Notes: generated by a model not told the origin, from the letters alone. A stretch of 64,000 nt of DNA from JAJCYL01 sp965206015 (GCA_965206015.1 CBDBIW010000016.1:682001-746000); one strand, 5' to 3'; numbered from the stretch's first letter, positions 9,801 through 20,576 are shown. Made by a program: numbers and translations.

Positions 9801-12800
9801 GATGGCAGTGAAAATTTCACGTCCCTGGAGATCACCACCAATGCTGACGGAGCTTCATCGGTTCATGTAGCCGATGTAGACGGTGACGGGGACATGGATG
9901 TACTGTCTGCTTCCAGGACCACGTCGGCCGTCGCCTGGCATCAATTAACTTCGCCCATTAGCATTACCGCTGTCACCGACGGTGCAGAGTCGACACCATC
10001 CACAACACCTGCGACCTTTACGGTGGATTTTGGGAGTCCCAACAATACGGGATCGGCTATCACTGTGACCTACCAGTTCAGCGGGGGAACAGCCACCGGG
10101 GGAGCCGGGGGAACAGGAGATTATGACAATACAACCACCACGGCAGAGATTGCTATTGGCAGCAGTACAGCGACCATTAGCGTACCGGTGAACGACGATA
10201 ATATAGCCTTGGAAGGGGATGAGACCATAGAAGTGATGTTGACGGCAACCACAGCAGGTACAATATCTACAGATCCGGCGCAAAATACAGGCACGGCAAC
10301 CATTACCGATGACGATACGGCAACCCTGAGCATTGCCCCTGCCACCGACGGTGCAGAGCAGGGCCCGGTAGCTGCGACCTTTACGGTGACCTTGTCGAGT
10401 CCCAACAACACGGGATCGGCTATCACTGTGACCTACGGATTCGTCGGGGGAACAGCCATCGGGGGAGCCGGGGGAACAGGAGATTATGAGAATACAACCA
10501 CCACGGCAGAGATTGCTATTGGCAGCAGTACAGCGACGATTAGCGTACCGGTGACAGACGACCAGGACCTGGAAGGGGATGAGACGATAGAAGTGATGTT
10601 GACGGCAACCACGGCAGGTACAGCAGTTACAGTAGATCCGGCGCAAAATACAGGCACGGCAACCATTACCGATGACGATACGGCAACCCTGAGCATTGCC
10701 CCTGCCACCGACGGTGCAGAGCAGGGCCCGGTAGCTGCGACCTTTACGGTGACCTTGTCGAGTCCCAACAACACGGGATCGGCTATCACTGTGACCTACG
10801 GATTCGTCGGGGGAACAGCCACGGGGGGAACAGATTATGACAATACGACCACCACGGTAACCATTCCTGCTGGCATGAGTACAGCGACGATTAGCGTACC
10901 GGTGAACGACGATACAGACCTGGAAGGGGATGAGACCATAGAAGTGATGTTGACGGCAACCACGGCAGGTACAGCAGTTACAGTAGATCCGGCGCAAAAT
11001 ACAGGTACGGCGACCATTACCGATAACGAGACGGCAACCCTGAGCATCACCGGTTCCACCGACGGTGCAGAGCAGGGCCCGGTGGATGCGACCTTTACGG
11101 TGACCTTGTCGAGTCCCAACAACACGGGATCGGCTATCGATGTGACCTACCAGTTCGGGGGAACAGCCACGGGGGGAACAGATTATGACAATACGGCCAC
11201 CACGGTAACCATTCCTGCTGGCATGAGTACAGCGACGATTAGCGTACCGGTGAACGATGATACGGACCTGGAAGGGGATGAGACCATAGAAGTGACGTTG
11301 CAGTCAACCACGGCAGGTACAGCAGTTACAGTAGATCCGGCGCAAAATACAGGTACGGCGACCATTACCGATGACGAGACGGCAACCCTGAGCATTACCG
11401 CTGTCACCGACGGTGCAGAGCAGGGCCCGGTAGCTGCGACCTTTACGGTGACTTTGTCGAGTATTAACAACACGGGATCGGCTATCGATGTGACCTACGG
11501 ATTCGTTGGGGGAACAGCCACGGGGGGAGCCGGGGGAACAGGAGATTATGACAATACAACCATCACGGCAGAGATTGCTATTGGCAGCAGTACAGCGACG
11601 ATTAGCGTACCGGTGAACGACGATACGGACCTGGAAGGGGATGAGACGATAGAAGTGATGTTGACGGCAACCACAGCAGGTACAATACCTACAGATCCGA
11701 CCCAAAATACAGGTACGGCGACCATTACCGATGACGATACGGCAAGCCTGAGCATCACCGGTTCCACGGACGGTGCAGAGCAGGGCCCGGTAGCTGCGAC
11801 CTTTACGGTGACTTTGTCGAGTATTAACAACACGGGATCGGCTATCGATGTGACCTACGGATTCGTTGGGGGAACAGCCACGGGGGGAGCCGGGGGAACA
11901 GGAGATTATGACAATACAACCATCACGGCAGAGATTGCTATTGGCAGCAGTACAGCGACGATTAGCGTACCGGTGAACGACGATACGGACCTGGAAGGGG
12001 ATGAGACGATAGAAGTGATGTTGACGGCAACCACAGCAGGTACAATACCTACAGATCCGACCCAAAATACAGGTACGGCGACCATTACCGATGACGATAC
12101 GGCAAGCCTGAGCATCACCGGTTCCACGGACGGTGCAGAGCAGGGCCCGGTAGCTGCGACCTTTACGGTGACTTTGTCGAGTATTAACAACACGGGATCG
12201 GCTATCGATGTGACCTACGGATTCGTTGGGGGAACAGCCACGGGGGGAGCCGGGGGAACAGGAGATTATGACAATACAACCATCACGGCAGAGATTGCTA
12301 TTGGCAGCAGTACAGCGACGATTAGCGTACCGGTGAACGACGATACGGACCTGGAAGGGGATGAGACGATAGAAGTGATGTTGACGGCAACCACAGCAGG
12401 TACAATACCTACAGATCCGACCCAAAATACAGGTACGGCGACCATTACCGATGACGATACGGCAAGCCTGAGCATCACCGGTTCCACGGACGGTGCAGAG
12501 CAGGGCCCGGTAGCTGCGACCTTTACGGTGACTTTGTCGAGTATTAACAACACGGGATCGGCTATCGATGTGACCTACGGATTCGTTGGGGGAACAGCCA
12601 CGGGGGGAGCCGGGGGAACAGGAGATTATGACAATACAACCATCACGGCAGAGATTGCTATTGGCAGCAGTACAGCGACGATTAGCGTACCGGTGAACGA
12701 CGATACGGACCTGGAAGGGGATGAGACGATAGAAGTGATGTTGACGGCAACCACAGCAGGTACAATACCTACAGATCCGACCCAAAATACAGGTACGGCG

Positions 12801-15800
12801 ACCATTACCGATGACGATACGGCAAGCCTGAGCATCACCGGTTCCACGGACGGTGCAGAGCAGGGCCCGGTAGCTGCGACCTTTACGGTGACTTTGTCGA
12901 GTATTAACAACACGGGATCGGCTATCGATGTGACCTACGGATTCGTTGGGGGAACAGCCACGGGGGGAGCCGGGGGAACAGGAGATTATGACAATACAAC
13001 CATCACGGCAGAGATTGCTATTGGCAGCAGTACAGCGACGATTAGCGTACCGGTGAACGACGATACGGACCTGGAAGGGGATGAGACGATAGAAGTGATG
13101 TTGACGGCAACCACAGCAGGTACAATACCTACAGATCCGACCCAAAATACAGGTACGGCGACCATTACCGATGACGATACGGCAAGCCTGAGCATCACCG
13201 GTTCCACGGACGGTGCAGAGCAGGGCCCGGTAGCTGCGACCTTTACGGTGACTTTGTCGAGTATTAACAACACGGGATCGGCTATCGATGTGACCTACGG
13301 ATTCGTTGGGGGAACAGCCACGGGGGGAGCCGGGGGAACAGGAGATTATGACAATACAACCATCACGGCAGAGATTGCTATTGGCAGCAGTACAGCGACG
13401 ATTAGCGTACCGGTGAACGACGATACGGACCTGGAAGGGGATGAGACGATAGAAGTGATGTTGACGGCAACCACAGCAGGTACAATACCTACAGATCCGA
13501 CCCAAAATACAGGTACGGCGACCATTACCGATGACGATACGGCAAGCCTGAGCATCACCGGTTCCACGGACGGTGCAGAGCAGGGCCCGGTAGCTGCGAC
13601 CTTTACGGTGACTTTGTCGAGTATTAACAACACGGGATCGGCTATCGATGTGACCTACGGATTCGTTGGGGGAACAGCCACGGGGGGAGCCGGGGGAACA
13701 GGAGATTATGACAATACAACCATCACGGCAGAGATTGCTATTGGCAGCAGTACAGCGACGATTAGCGTACCGGTGAACGACGATACAGACCTGGAAGGGG
13801 ATGAGACCATAGAAGTGATGTTGACGGCAACCACGGCAGGTACAGCAGTTACAGTAGATCCGGCGCAAAATACAGGTACGGCGACCATTACCGATAACGA
13901 TACGGCAAGCCTGAGCATCACCGGTTCCACCGACGGTGCAGAGCAGGGCCCGGTGGATGCGACCTTTACGGTGACCTTGTCGAGTCCCAACAACACGGGA
14001 TCGGCTATCGATGTGACCTACCAGTTCGGGGGAACAGCCACGGGGGGAACAGATTATGACAATACGGCCACCACGGTAACCATTCCTGCTGGCATGAGTA
14101 CAGCGACGATTAGCGTACCGGTGAACGATGATACGGACCTGGAAGGGGATGAGACCATAGAAGTGACGTTGCAGTCAACCACGGCAGGTACAGCAGTTAC
14201 AGTAGATCCGGCGCAAAATACAGGTACGGCGACCATTACCGATGACGAGACGGCAACCCTGAGCATTACCGCTGTCACCGACGGTGCAGAGCAGGGCCCG
14301 GTAGCTGCGACCTTTACGGTGACTTTGTCGAGTATTAACAACACGGGATCGGCTATCGATGTGACCTACGGATTCGTTGGGGGAACAGCCACGGGGGGAG
14401 CCGGGGGAACAGGAGATTATGACAATACAACCATCACGGCAGAGATTGCTATTGGCAGCAGTACAGCGACGATTAGCGTACCGGTGAACGACGATACGGA
14501 CCTGGAAGGGGATGAGACGATAGAAGTGATGTTGACGGCAACCACAGCAGGTACAATACCTACAGATCCGACCCAAAATACAGGTACGGCGACCATTACC
14601 GATGACGATACGGCAAGCCTGAGCATCACCGGTTCCACGGACGGTGCAGAGCAGGGCCCGGTAGCTGCGACCTTTACGGTGACTTTGTCGAGTATTAACA
14701 ACACGGGATCGGCTATCGATGTGACCTACGGATTCGTTGGGGGAACAGCCACGGGGGGAGCCGGGGGAACAGGAGATTATGACAATACAACCATCACGGC
14801 AGAGATTGCTATTGGCAGCAGTACAGCGACGATTAGCGTACCGGTGAACGACGATACGGACCTGGAAGGGGATGAGACGATAGAAGTGATGTTGACGGCA
14901 ACCACAGCAGGTACAATACCTACAGATCCGACCCAAAATACAGGTACGGCGACCATTACCGATGACGATACGGCAAGCCTGAGCATCACCGGTTCCACGG
15001 ACGGTGCAGAGCAGGGCCCGGTAGCTGCGACCTTTACGGTGACTTTGTCGAGTATTAACAACACGGGATCGGCTATCGATGTGACCTACGGATTCGTTGG
15101 GGGAACAGCCACGGGGGGAGCCGGGGGAACAGGAGATTATGACAATACAACCATCACGGCAGAGATTGCTATTGGCAGCAGTACAGCGACGATTAGCGTA
15201 CCGGTGAACGACGATACGGACCTGGAAGGGGATGAGACGATAGAAGTGATGTTGACGGCAACCACAGCAGGTACAATACCTACAGATCCGACCCAAAATA
15301 CAGGTACGGCGACCATTACCGATGACGATACGGCAAGCCTGAGCATCACCGGTTCCACGGACGGTGCAGAGCAGGGCCCGGTAGCTGCGACCTTTACGGT
15401 GACTTTGTCGAGTATTAACAACACGGGATCGGCTATCGATGTGACCTACGGATTCGTTGGGGGAACAGCCACGGGGGGAGCCGGGGGAACAGGAGATTAT
15501 GACAATACAACCATCACGGCAGAGATTGCTATTGGCAGCAGTACAGCGACGATTAGCGTACCGGTGAACGACGATACGGACCTGGAAGGGGATGAGACGA
15601 TAGAAGTGATGTTGACGGCAACCACAGCAGGTACAATACCTACAGATCCGACCCAAAATACAGGTACGGCGACCATTACCGATGACGATACGGCAAGCCT
15701 GAGCATCACCGGTTCCACCGACGGTGCAGAGCAGGGCCCGGTAGCTGCGACCTTTACGGTGACTTTGTCGAGTATTAACAACACGGGATCGGCTATCGAT

Positions 15801-18800
15801 GTGACCTACGGATTCGTTGGGGGAACAGCCACGGGGGGAGCCGGGGGAACAGGAGATTATGACAATACAACCATCACGGCAGAGATTGCTATTGGCAGCA
15901 GTACAGCGACGATTAGCGTACCGGTGAACGACGATACGGACCTGGAAGGGGATGAGACGATAGAAGTGATGTTGACGGCAACCACAGCAGGTACAATACC
16001 TACAGATCCGACCCAAAATACAGGTACGGCGACCATTACCGATGACGATACGGCAAGCCTGAGCATCACCGGTTCCACGGACGGTGCAGAGCAGGGCCCG
16101 GTAGCTGCGACCTTTACGGTGACCTTGTCGAGTATTAACAACACGGGATCGGCTATCGATGTGACCTACGGATTCGTTGGGGGAACAGCCACGGGGGGAG
16201 CCGGGGGAACAGGAGATTATGACAATACAACCATCACGGCAGAGATTGCTATTGGCAGCAGTACAGCGACGATTAGCGTACCGGTGAACGACGATACGGA
16301 CCTGGAAGGGGATGAGACGATAGAAGTGATGTTGACGGCAACCACAGCAGGTACAATACCTACAGATCCGACCCAAAATACAGGTACGGCGACCATTACC
16401 GATGACGATACGGCAAGCCTGAGCATCACCGGTTCCACGGACGGTGCAGAGCAGGGCCCGGTAGCTGCGACCTTTACGGTGACTTTGTCGAGTATTAACA
16501 ACACGGGATCGGCTATCGATGTGACCTACGGATTCGTTGGGGGAACAGCCACGGGGGGAGCCGGGGGAACAGGAGATTATGACAATACAACCATCACGGC
16601 AGAGATTGCTATTGGCAGCAGTACAGCGACGATTAGCGTACCGGTGAACGACGATACGGACCTGGAAGGGGATGAGACGATAGAAGTGATGTTGACGGCA
16701 ACCACAGCAGGTACAATACCTACAGATCCGACCCAAAATACAGGTACGGCGACCATTACCGATGACGATACGGCAAGCCTGAGCATCACCGGTTCCACGG
16801 ACGGTGCAGAGCAGGGCCCGGTAGCTGCGACCTTTACGGTGACTTTGTCGAGTATTAACAACACGGGATCGGCTATCGATGTGACCTACGGATTCGTTGG
16901 GGGAACAGCCACGGGGGGAGCCGGGGGAACAGGAGATTATGACAATACAACCATCACGGCAGAGATTGCTATTGGCAGCAGTACAGCGACGATTAGCGTA
17001 CCGGTGACCGATGATACGGACCTGGAAGGGGATGAGACGATAGAAGTGACGTTGCAGTCAACCACGGCAGGTACAGCAGTTACAGTAGATCCGGCGCAAA
17101 ATACAGGTACGGCGACCATTACCGATGACGATGCGGCAACCCTGAGCATTGCCCCTGCCACCGACGGTGCAGAGCAGGGCCCGGTGGATGCGGAGTTTAC
17201 GGTGGAGTTGTCGAGTCCCAACAACACGGGATCGGCTATCACTGTGACCTACGGATTCGTCGGAGGTACAGCCACCGGGGGAACAGATTATGACAATACG
17301 ACCACCACGGTAGTCATTGCTGATGGCAGCAGTACAGCGACCATTACCGTACCGGTGACAGACGACCAGGACCTGGAAGGGGATGAGACGATAGAAGTGA
17401 CGTTGCAGTCAACCACGGCAGGTACAGCAGTTACAGTAGATCCGGCGCAAAATACAGGTACGGCGACCATTACCGATAACGATACGGCAACCCTGAGCAT
17501 CACCGGTTCCACCGACGGTGCAGAGCAGGGCCCGGTAGCTGCGACCTTTACGGTGACTTTGTCGAGTATTAACAACACGGGATCGGCTATCGATGTGACC
17601 TACCAGTTCGGGGGAACAGCCACCGGGGGAGTTGGGGGAACAGGAGATTATGACAATACAACCACCACGGCAGAGATTGCTATTGGCAGCAGTACAGCGA
17701 CGATTAGCGTACCGGTGAACGACGACCAGGACCTGGAAGGGGACGAGACGATTGAAGTGACGTTGCAGTCAACCACGGCAGGTACAGCAGTTACAGTAGA
17801 TCCGGCGCAAAATACAGGTACGGCGACCATTACCGATAACGATACGGCAACCCTGAGCATTGCCCCTGCCACCGACGGTGCAGAGCCGGGGACACCTGCG
17901 ACCTTTACGGTGACTTTGTCGAGTATTAACAACACGGGATCGGCTATCACTGTGACCTACGGATTCGTCGGAGGTACAGCCATCGGGGGAGCCGGGGGAA
18001 CAGGAGATTATGAGAATACAACCACCACGGCAGAGATTGCTATTGGCAGCAGTACAGCGACCATTACCGTACCGGTGAACGACGATACAGACCTGGAAGG
18101 GGATGAGACGATTGAAGTGACGTTGCAGTCAACCACGGCAGGTACAGCAGTTACAGTAGATCCGGCGCAAAATACAGGTACGGCGACCATTACCGATAAC
18201 GAGACGGCAACCCTGAGCATCACCGGTTCCACCGACGGTGCAGAGCAGGGCCCGGTGGATGCGGAGTTTACGGTGGAGTTGTCGAGTCCCAACAACACGG
18301 GATCGGCTATCACTGTGACCTACGGATTCGTCGGAGGAACAGCCACGGGGGGAACAGATTATGACAATACGGCCACCACGGTAACCATTCCTGCTGGCAT
18401 GAGTACAGCGACGATTAGCGTACCGGTGACAGACGACCAGGACCTGGAAGGGGATGAGACGATAGAAGTGATGTTGACGGCAACCACAGCAGGTACAATA
18501 TCTACAGATCCGGCGCAAAATACAGGTACGGCGACCATTACCGATAACGATACGGCAACCCTGAGCATTGCCCCTGTCACCGACGGTGCAGAACCGGGGA
18601 CACCTGCGACCTTTACGGTGACCTTGTCGAGTCCCAACAACACGGGATCGGCTATCGATGTGACCTACCAGTTTGGAGGAACAGCCACGGGGGGAACAGA
18701 TTATGACAATACGGCCACCACGGTAACCATTCCTGCCGGCATGAGTACAGCGACGATTAGCGTACCGGTGAACGATGATACAGACCTGGAAGGGGATGAG

Positions 18801-20576
18801 ACCATAGAAGTGATGTTGACGGCAACCACGGCAGGTACAGCAGTTACAGTAGATCCGGCGCAAAATACAGGTACGGCGACCATTACCGATGACGATGCGG
18901 CAACCCTGAGCATTGCCCCTGCCACCGACGGTGCAGAGCCGGGGACACCTGCGACCTTTACGGTGACTTTGTCGAGTATTAACAACACGGGATCGGCTAT
19001 CACTGTGACCTACGGATTCGTCGGAGGTACAGCCACCGGGGGAACAGATTATGACAATACGACCACCACGGTAGTCATTGCTGATGGCAGCAGTACAGCG
19101 ACCATTACCGTACCGGTGACAGACGACCAGGACCTGGAAGGGGATGAGACGATAGAAGTGACGTTGCAGTCAACCACGGCAGGTACAGCAGTTACAGTAG
19201 ATCCGGCGCAAAATACAGGTACGGCGACCATTACCGATGACGATACGGCAAGCCTGAGCATCACCGGTTCCACCGACGGTGCAGAGCAGGGCCCGGTAGC
19301 TGCGACCTTTACGGTGACCTTGTCGGAGACCAACAACACGGGATCGGCTATCACTGTGACCTACCAGTTCGGGGGAACAGCCACGGGGGGAACAGATTAT
19401 GACAATACGACCACCACGGTAGAGATTCCTGCTGGCATGAGTACAGCGACGATTAGCGTACCGGTGACCGACGATACGGACCTGGAAGGGGATGAGACGA
19501 TAGAAGTGATGTTGACGGCAACCACAGCAGGTACAATATCTACAGATCCGGCGCAAAATACAGGTACGGCGACCATTACCGATGACGATGCGGCAACCCT
19601 GAGCATTGCCCCTGCCACCGACGGTGCCGAGCAGGGCCCGGTGGATGCGGAGTTTACGGTGATCTTGTCGGAGATCAACCCCACGGGATCGGCTATCACT
19701 GTGACCTACCAGTTCGGGGGAACAGCCACGGGGGGAGCAGATTATGACAATACGACCACCACAGTAGAGATTCCTGCCGGCATGAGTACAGCGACGATTA
19801 GCGTACCGGTGACCGACGATACGGACCTGGAAGGGGATGAGACGATAGAAGTGATGTTGACGGCAACCACAGCAGGTACAATATCTACAGATCCGGCGCA
19901 AAATACAGGTACGGCGACCATTACCGATAACGATACGGCAATCCTGAGCATTGCCCCTGTCACCGACGGTGCAGAACCGGGCACACCTGCGACCTTTACG
20001 GTGACCTTGTCGGAGACCAACAATACGGGATCGGCTATCACTGTGACCTACGGATTTGTCGGAGGTACAGCCACCGGGGGAACAGATTATGACAATACGA
20101 CCACCACGGTAGTCATTGCTGATGGCAGCAGTACAGCGACGATTAGCGTACCGGTGACCGACGATACGGACCTGGAAGGGGATGAGACGATAGAAGTGAT
20201 GTTGACGGCAACCACAGCAGGTACAATATCTACAGATCCGGCCCTAAATACAGGTACGGCGACCATTACGGATGACGGCCTGGACTTGCTTGTCAATACC
20301 GGATTTTCACCTAATGGAGATGGAATAAATGATACCTGGTACATAGGGGGCATTGAAAAAAACCCGGACAATATCGTGAGGGTTTTCAACAGGTACGGGG
20401 CCCTTGTATATGAAATAAATGGGTACAACAACGGTGACAAGGCCTTTTCAGGCAGGAAGTTCAACGCCAGATTTTCGTTTGCTGATTCAGACCTCCCCGA
20501 TGGAACCTATTTCTACATAATTGATCTTAGAAATCAAACCGGACCAAAAAAAGGGCACATCACAATTAGAAGATAA
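6876..20576 (+). CDS. giant T9SS-secreted Calx-beta/FG-GAP adhesin (SprB-like role)
   Basis: A 4566-residue surface protein. A long N-region precedes a signal hydrophobic core ALAVFLLFIHGAIYS, with predicted cleavage near residue 70 before QQN. SbsA/Big_5-type Ig domains lie at about 73-170 and 554-660. Each is followed by a block of seven FG-GAP/VCBS repeats with calcium-loop sequences such as DVDGDGDMDVL (about 200-548 and 680-1020). Then come 29 Calx-beta repeats of about 114-122 residues (1027-4466), each with a D(T/Q)DLEGDETIEV acidic strand. The last 99 residues (FSPNGDGINDTW … YGALVYEINGYNNG … LPDGTYFY) are a gliding-motility-type CHU_C sorting domain for type IX secretion. The stop codon touches the start of the PorP/SprF gene, as in SprB-SprF pairs. 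Base composition is clearly richer in G+C than the neighbours. Likely a calcium-stiffened adhesin; the ligand is unknown. Confidence 0.93.
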   Translation: MKLNLSCLNNLEIINHPMPLSVCLNNFSKTFYKKNKKASTCQSKPGVVCRYFKQCALAVFLLFIHGAIYSQQNLTLVSHTPAANATNIPVNSDIMLDFDLNVDVTTVNNDNIVVKGEQEVIMGTFAGGGTSTITFSPTRDFQPGQVITVTVTTGLTAASGSSSLDQSQIFLFTTAAGPTNGREMGGLWREDIIAIDVTNASSVYATDMDNDGDIDVLAGFLDPPTGSRSGFIRWYENDGSGGFTPLMVDSNIAAGVHSVFAADVDGDGDMDVLSTSSVPTILSVSEIAWYENDGSQNFLYHRITDGTAAPSSGLQISSPESVYATDVDGDGDMDVLSASVNGHIILHENDGTENFTNTEITRDASGAESVYTADIDGDGDMDVLSASRNDDRIVWYEKAINRRTGRTTFTSHEITTTADGAASVYAADVDGDGDMDVLSASNTDNKIAWYENDGSENFITHDITTNADGASSVYAADVDGDGNMDVLSASGNDDKIAWYENDGSENFTPREITTNADGVASVHVADVDGDGDMDVLSASTGDNKIAWYRLPSFVLTGASPAANATNVPVSSDIVLNFSSTVESTTVNSTNIVIKGEQEVIMGTFTGLGTSTITFSPVRDFQPGQVITVTVADSLTAAVVEESLFNPQVVQFTTAAGPTSGDKVTGVWQTNTITTLVEQPRSVYAADMDNDGDMDVLSASSRADPNGPPNTFASIDWYENDGNENFMTHVITTDVDRPFTVYAADVNGDGNMDVLSASRADNRIVWHENNGVAGTGRVFTSHDITTGTASPLLTNGATSVYVVDVDNDGDMDVLSASTRDDRIAWYENDGSENFTPHDITIGGADNPRSVYTADIDGDGDMDVLSASNADDKIAWYENDGSENFITHDITTNADGAESVYAADVDGDGDMDVLSASGNDDKIAWYENDGSENFITHDITTNADGAESVYAADVDGDGDMDVLSASADDDRIAWYENDGSENFTSLEITTNADGASSVHVADVDGDGDMDVLSASRTTSAVAWHQLTSPISITAVTDGAESTPSTTPATFTVDFGSPNNTGSAITVTYQFSGGTATGGAGGTGDYDNTTTTAEIAIGSSTATISVPVNDDNIALEGDETIEVMLTATTAGTISTDPAQNTGTATITDDDTATLSIAPATDGAEQGPVAATFTVTLSSPNNTGSAITVTYGFVGGTAIGGAGGTGDYENTTTTAEIAIGSSTATISVPVTDDQDLEGDETIEVMLTATTAGTAVTVDPAQNTGTATITDDDTATLSIAPATDGAEQGPVAATFTVTLSSPNNTGSAITVTYGFVGGTATGGTDYDNTTTTVTIPAGMSTATISVPVNDDTDLEGDETIEVMLTATTAGTAVTVDPAQNTGTATITDNETATLSITGSTDGAEQGPVDATFTVTLSSPNNTGSAIDVTYQFGGTATGGTDYDNTATTVTIPAGMSTATISVPVNDDTDLEGDETIEVTLQSTTAGTAVTVDPAQNTGTATITDDETATLSITAVTDGAEQGPVAATFTVTLSSINNTGSAIDVTYGFVGGTATGGAGGTGDYDNTTITAEIAIGSSTATISVPVNDDTDLEGDETIEVMLTATTAGTIPTDPTQNTGTATITDDDTASLSITGSTDGAEQGPVAATFTVTLSSINNTGSAIDVTYGFVGGTATGGAGGTGDYDNTTITAEIAIGSSTATISVPVNDDTDLEGDETIEVMLTATTAGTIPTDPTQNTGTATITDDDTASLSITGSTDGAEQGPVAATFTVTLSSINNTGSAIDVTYGFVGGTATGGAGGTGDYDNTTITAEIAIGSSTATISVPVNDDTDLEGDETIEVMLTATTAGTIPTDPTQNTGTATITDDDTASLSITGSTDGAEQGPVAATFTVTLSSINNTGSAIDVTYGFVGGTATGGAGGTGDYDNTTITAEIAIGSSTATISVPVNDDTDLEGDETIEVMLTATTAGTIPTDPTQNTGTATITDDDTASLSITGSTDGAEQGPVAATFTVTLSSINNTGSAIDVTYGFVGGTATGGAGGTGDYDNTTITAEIAIGSSTATISVPVNDDTDLEGDETIEVMLTATTAGTIPTDPTQNTGTATITDDDTASLSITGSTDGAEQGPVAATFTVTLSSINNTGSAIDVTYGFVGGTATGGAGGTGDYDNTTITAEIAIGSSTATISVPVNDDTDLEGDETIEVMLTATTAGTIPTDPTQNTGTATITDDDTASLSITGSTDGAEQGPVAATFTVTLSSINNTGSAIDVTYGFVGGTATGGAGGTGDYDNTTITAEIAIGSSTATISVPVNDDTDLEGDETIEVMLTATTAGTAVTVDPAQNTGTATITDNDTASLSITGSTDGAEQGPVDATFTVTLSSPNNTGSAIDVTYQFGGTATGGTDYDNTATTVTIPAGMSTATISVPVNDDTDLEGDETIEVTLQSTTAGTAVTVDPAQNTGTATITDDETATLSITAVTDGAEQGPVAATFTVTLSSINNTGSAIDVTYGFVGGTATGGAGGTGDYDNTTITAEIAIGSSTATISVPVNDDTDLEGDETIEVMLTATTAGTIPTDPTQNTGTATITDDDTASLSITGSTDGAEQGPVAATFTVTLSSINNTGSAIDVTYGFVGGTATGGAGGTGDYDNTTITAEIAIGSSTATISVPVNDDTDLEGDETIEVMLTATTAGTIPTDPTQNTGTATITDDDTASLSITGSTDGAEQGPVAATFTVTLSSINNTGSAIDVTYGFVGGTATGGAGGTGDYDNTTITAEIAIGSSTATISVPVNDDTDLEGDETIEVMLTATTAGTIPTDPTQNTGTATITDDDTASLSITGSTDGAEQGPVAATFTVTLSSINNTGSAIDVTYGFVGGTATGGAGGTGDYDNTTITAEIAIGSSTATISVPVNDDTDLEGDETIEVMLTATTAGTIPTDPTQNTGTATITDDDTASLSITGSTDGAEQGPVAATFTVTLSSINNTGSAIDVTYGFVGGTATGGAGGTGDYDNTTITAEIAIGSSTATISVPVNDDTDLEGDETIEVMLTATTAGTIPTDPTQNTGTATITDDDTASLSITGSTDGAEQGPVAATFTVTLSSINNTGSAIDVTYGFVGGTATGGAGGTGDYDNTTITAEIAIGSSTATISVPVNDDTDLEGDETIEVMLTATTAGTIPTDPTQNTGTATITDDDTASLSITGSTDGAEQGPVAATFTVTLSSINNTGSAIDVTYGFVGGTATGGAGGTGDYDNTTITAEIAIGSSTATISVPVNDDTDLEGDETIEVMLTATTAGTIPTDPTQNTGTATITDDDTASLSITGSTDGAEQGPVAATFTVTLSSINNTGSAIDVTYGFVGGTATGGAGGTGDYDNTTITAEIAIGSSTATISVPVTDDTDLEGDETIEVTLQSTTAGTAVTVDPAQNTGTATITDDDAATLSIAPATDGAEQGPVDAEFTVELSSPNNTGSAITVTYGFVGGTATGGTDYDNTTTTVVIADGSSTATITVPVTDDQDLEGDETIEVTLQSTTAGTAVTVDPAQNTGTATITDNDTATLSITGSTDGAEQGPVAATFTVTLSSINNTGSAIDVTYQFGGTATGGVGGTGDYDNTTTTAEIAIGSSTATISVPVNDDQDLEGDETIEVTLQSTTAGTAVTVDPAQNTGTATITDNDTATLSIAPATDGAEPGTPATFTVTLSSINNTGSAITVTYGFVGGTAIGGAGGTGDYENTTTTAEIAIGSSTATITVPVNDDTDLEGDETIEVTLQSTTAGTAVTVDPAQNTGTATITDNETATLSITGSTDGAEQGPVDAEFTVELSSPNNTGSAITVTYGFVGGTATGGTDYDNTATTVTIPAGMSTATISVPVTDDQDLEGDETIEVMLTATTAGTISTDPAQNTGTATITDNDTATLSIAPVTDGAEPGTPATFTVTLSSPNNTGSAIDVTYQFGGTATGGTDYDNTATTVTIPAGMSTATISVPVNDDTDLEGDETIEVMLTATTAGTAVTVDPAQNTGTATITDDDAATLSIAPATDGAEPGTPATFTVTLSSINNTGSAITVTYGFVGGTATGGTDYDNTTTTVVIADGSSTATITVPVTDDQDLEGDETIEVTLQSTTAGTAVTVDPAQNTGTATITDDDTASLSITGSTDGAEQGPVAATFTVTLSETNNTGSAITVTYQFGGTATGGTDYDNTTTTVEIPAGMSTATISVPVTDDTDLEGDETIEVMLTATTAGTISTDPAQNTGTATITDDDAATLSIAPATDGAEQGPVDAEFTVILSEINPTGSAITVTYQFGGTATGGADYDNTTTTVEIPAGMSTATISVPVTDDTDLEGDETIEVMLTATTAGTISTDPAQNTGTATITDNDTAILSIAPVTDGAEPGTPATFTVTLSETNNTGSAITVTYGFVGGTATGGTDYDNTTTTVVIADGSSTATISVPVTDDTDLEGDETIEVMLTATTAGTISTDPALNTGTATITDDGLDLLVNTGFSPNGDGINDTWYIGGIEKNPDNIVRVFNRYGALVYEINGYNNGDKAFSGRKFNARFSFADSDLPDGTYFYIIDLRNQTGPKKGHITIRR
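11061..16800 (+). repeat. higher-order duplication (offset 2871 bp) inside the adhesin gene
   Basis: The stretch beginning at 11061 (a distinctive Calx-beta unit with a YQFGG strand) recurs at 13932 with the same downstream order: one YQFGG-type unit, one AVTDGAE unit, then a run of identical 360-bp units. All matching positions are offset by 2871 bp. The second copy contains one extra 360-bp unit. This shows that a multi-unit block was duplicated, on top of single-unit duplication. Confidence 0.85.
11409..13787 (+). repeat. perfect 360-bp tandem repeats, block 1 (about 6.6 copies)
   Basis: Nucleotide sequence repeats exactly every 360 bp (120 codons), with no difference that I could see until position 13788, where G becomes A. 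Because 360 is divisible by three, any open antisense frame in one unit stays open in all, producing long spurious minus-strand frames. Confidence 0.92.
14280..17005 (+). repeat. near-perfect 360-bp tandem repeats, block 2 (about 7.6 copies)
   Basis: Same 360-bp unit as block 1. I found only two differences among copies, C for G at 15719 and C for T at 16124, and both are synonymous Thr codons. The array ends at about 17006, where the codon for Asn in VPVNDD changes to Thr. Near-zero divergence indicates very recent expansion or ongoing homogenisation, and makes copy number uncertain in any short-read assembly. Confidence 0.92.

Noticed and set aside
11304..13868. Very long minus-strand open frame (about 854 codons) inside the adhesin gene
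   Set aside because: It exists only because the 360-bp repeat unit is a multiple of three and has no stop in that antisense frame. It is Cys/Arg-rich low-complexity text and no known fold. The same applies to 14175-16736 and the many 95-codon antisense frames.
9960..20270. CRISPR-like regular repeats
   Set aside because: Units are 342-366 bp, coding, without spacers. They are protein-level Calx-beta repeats.
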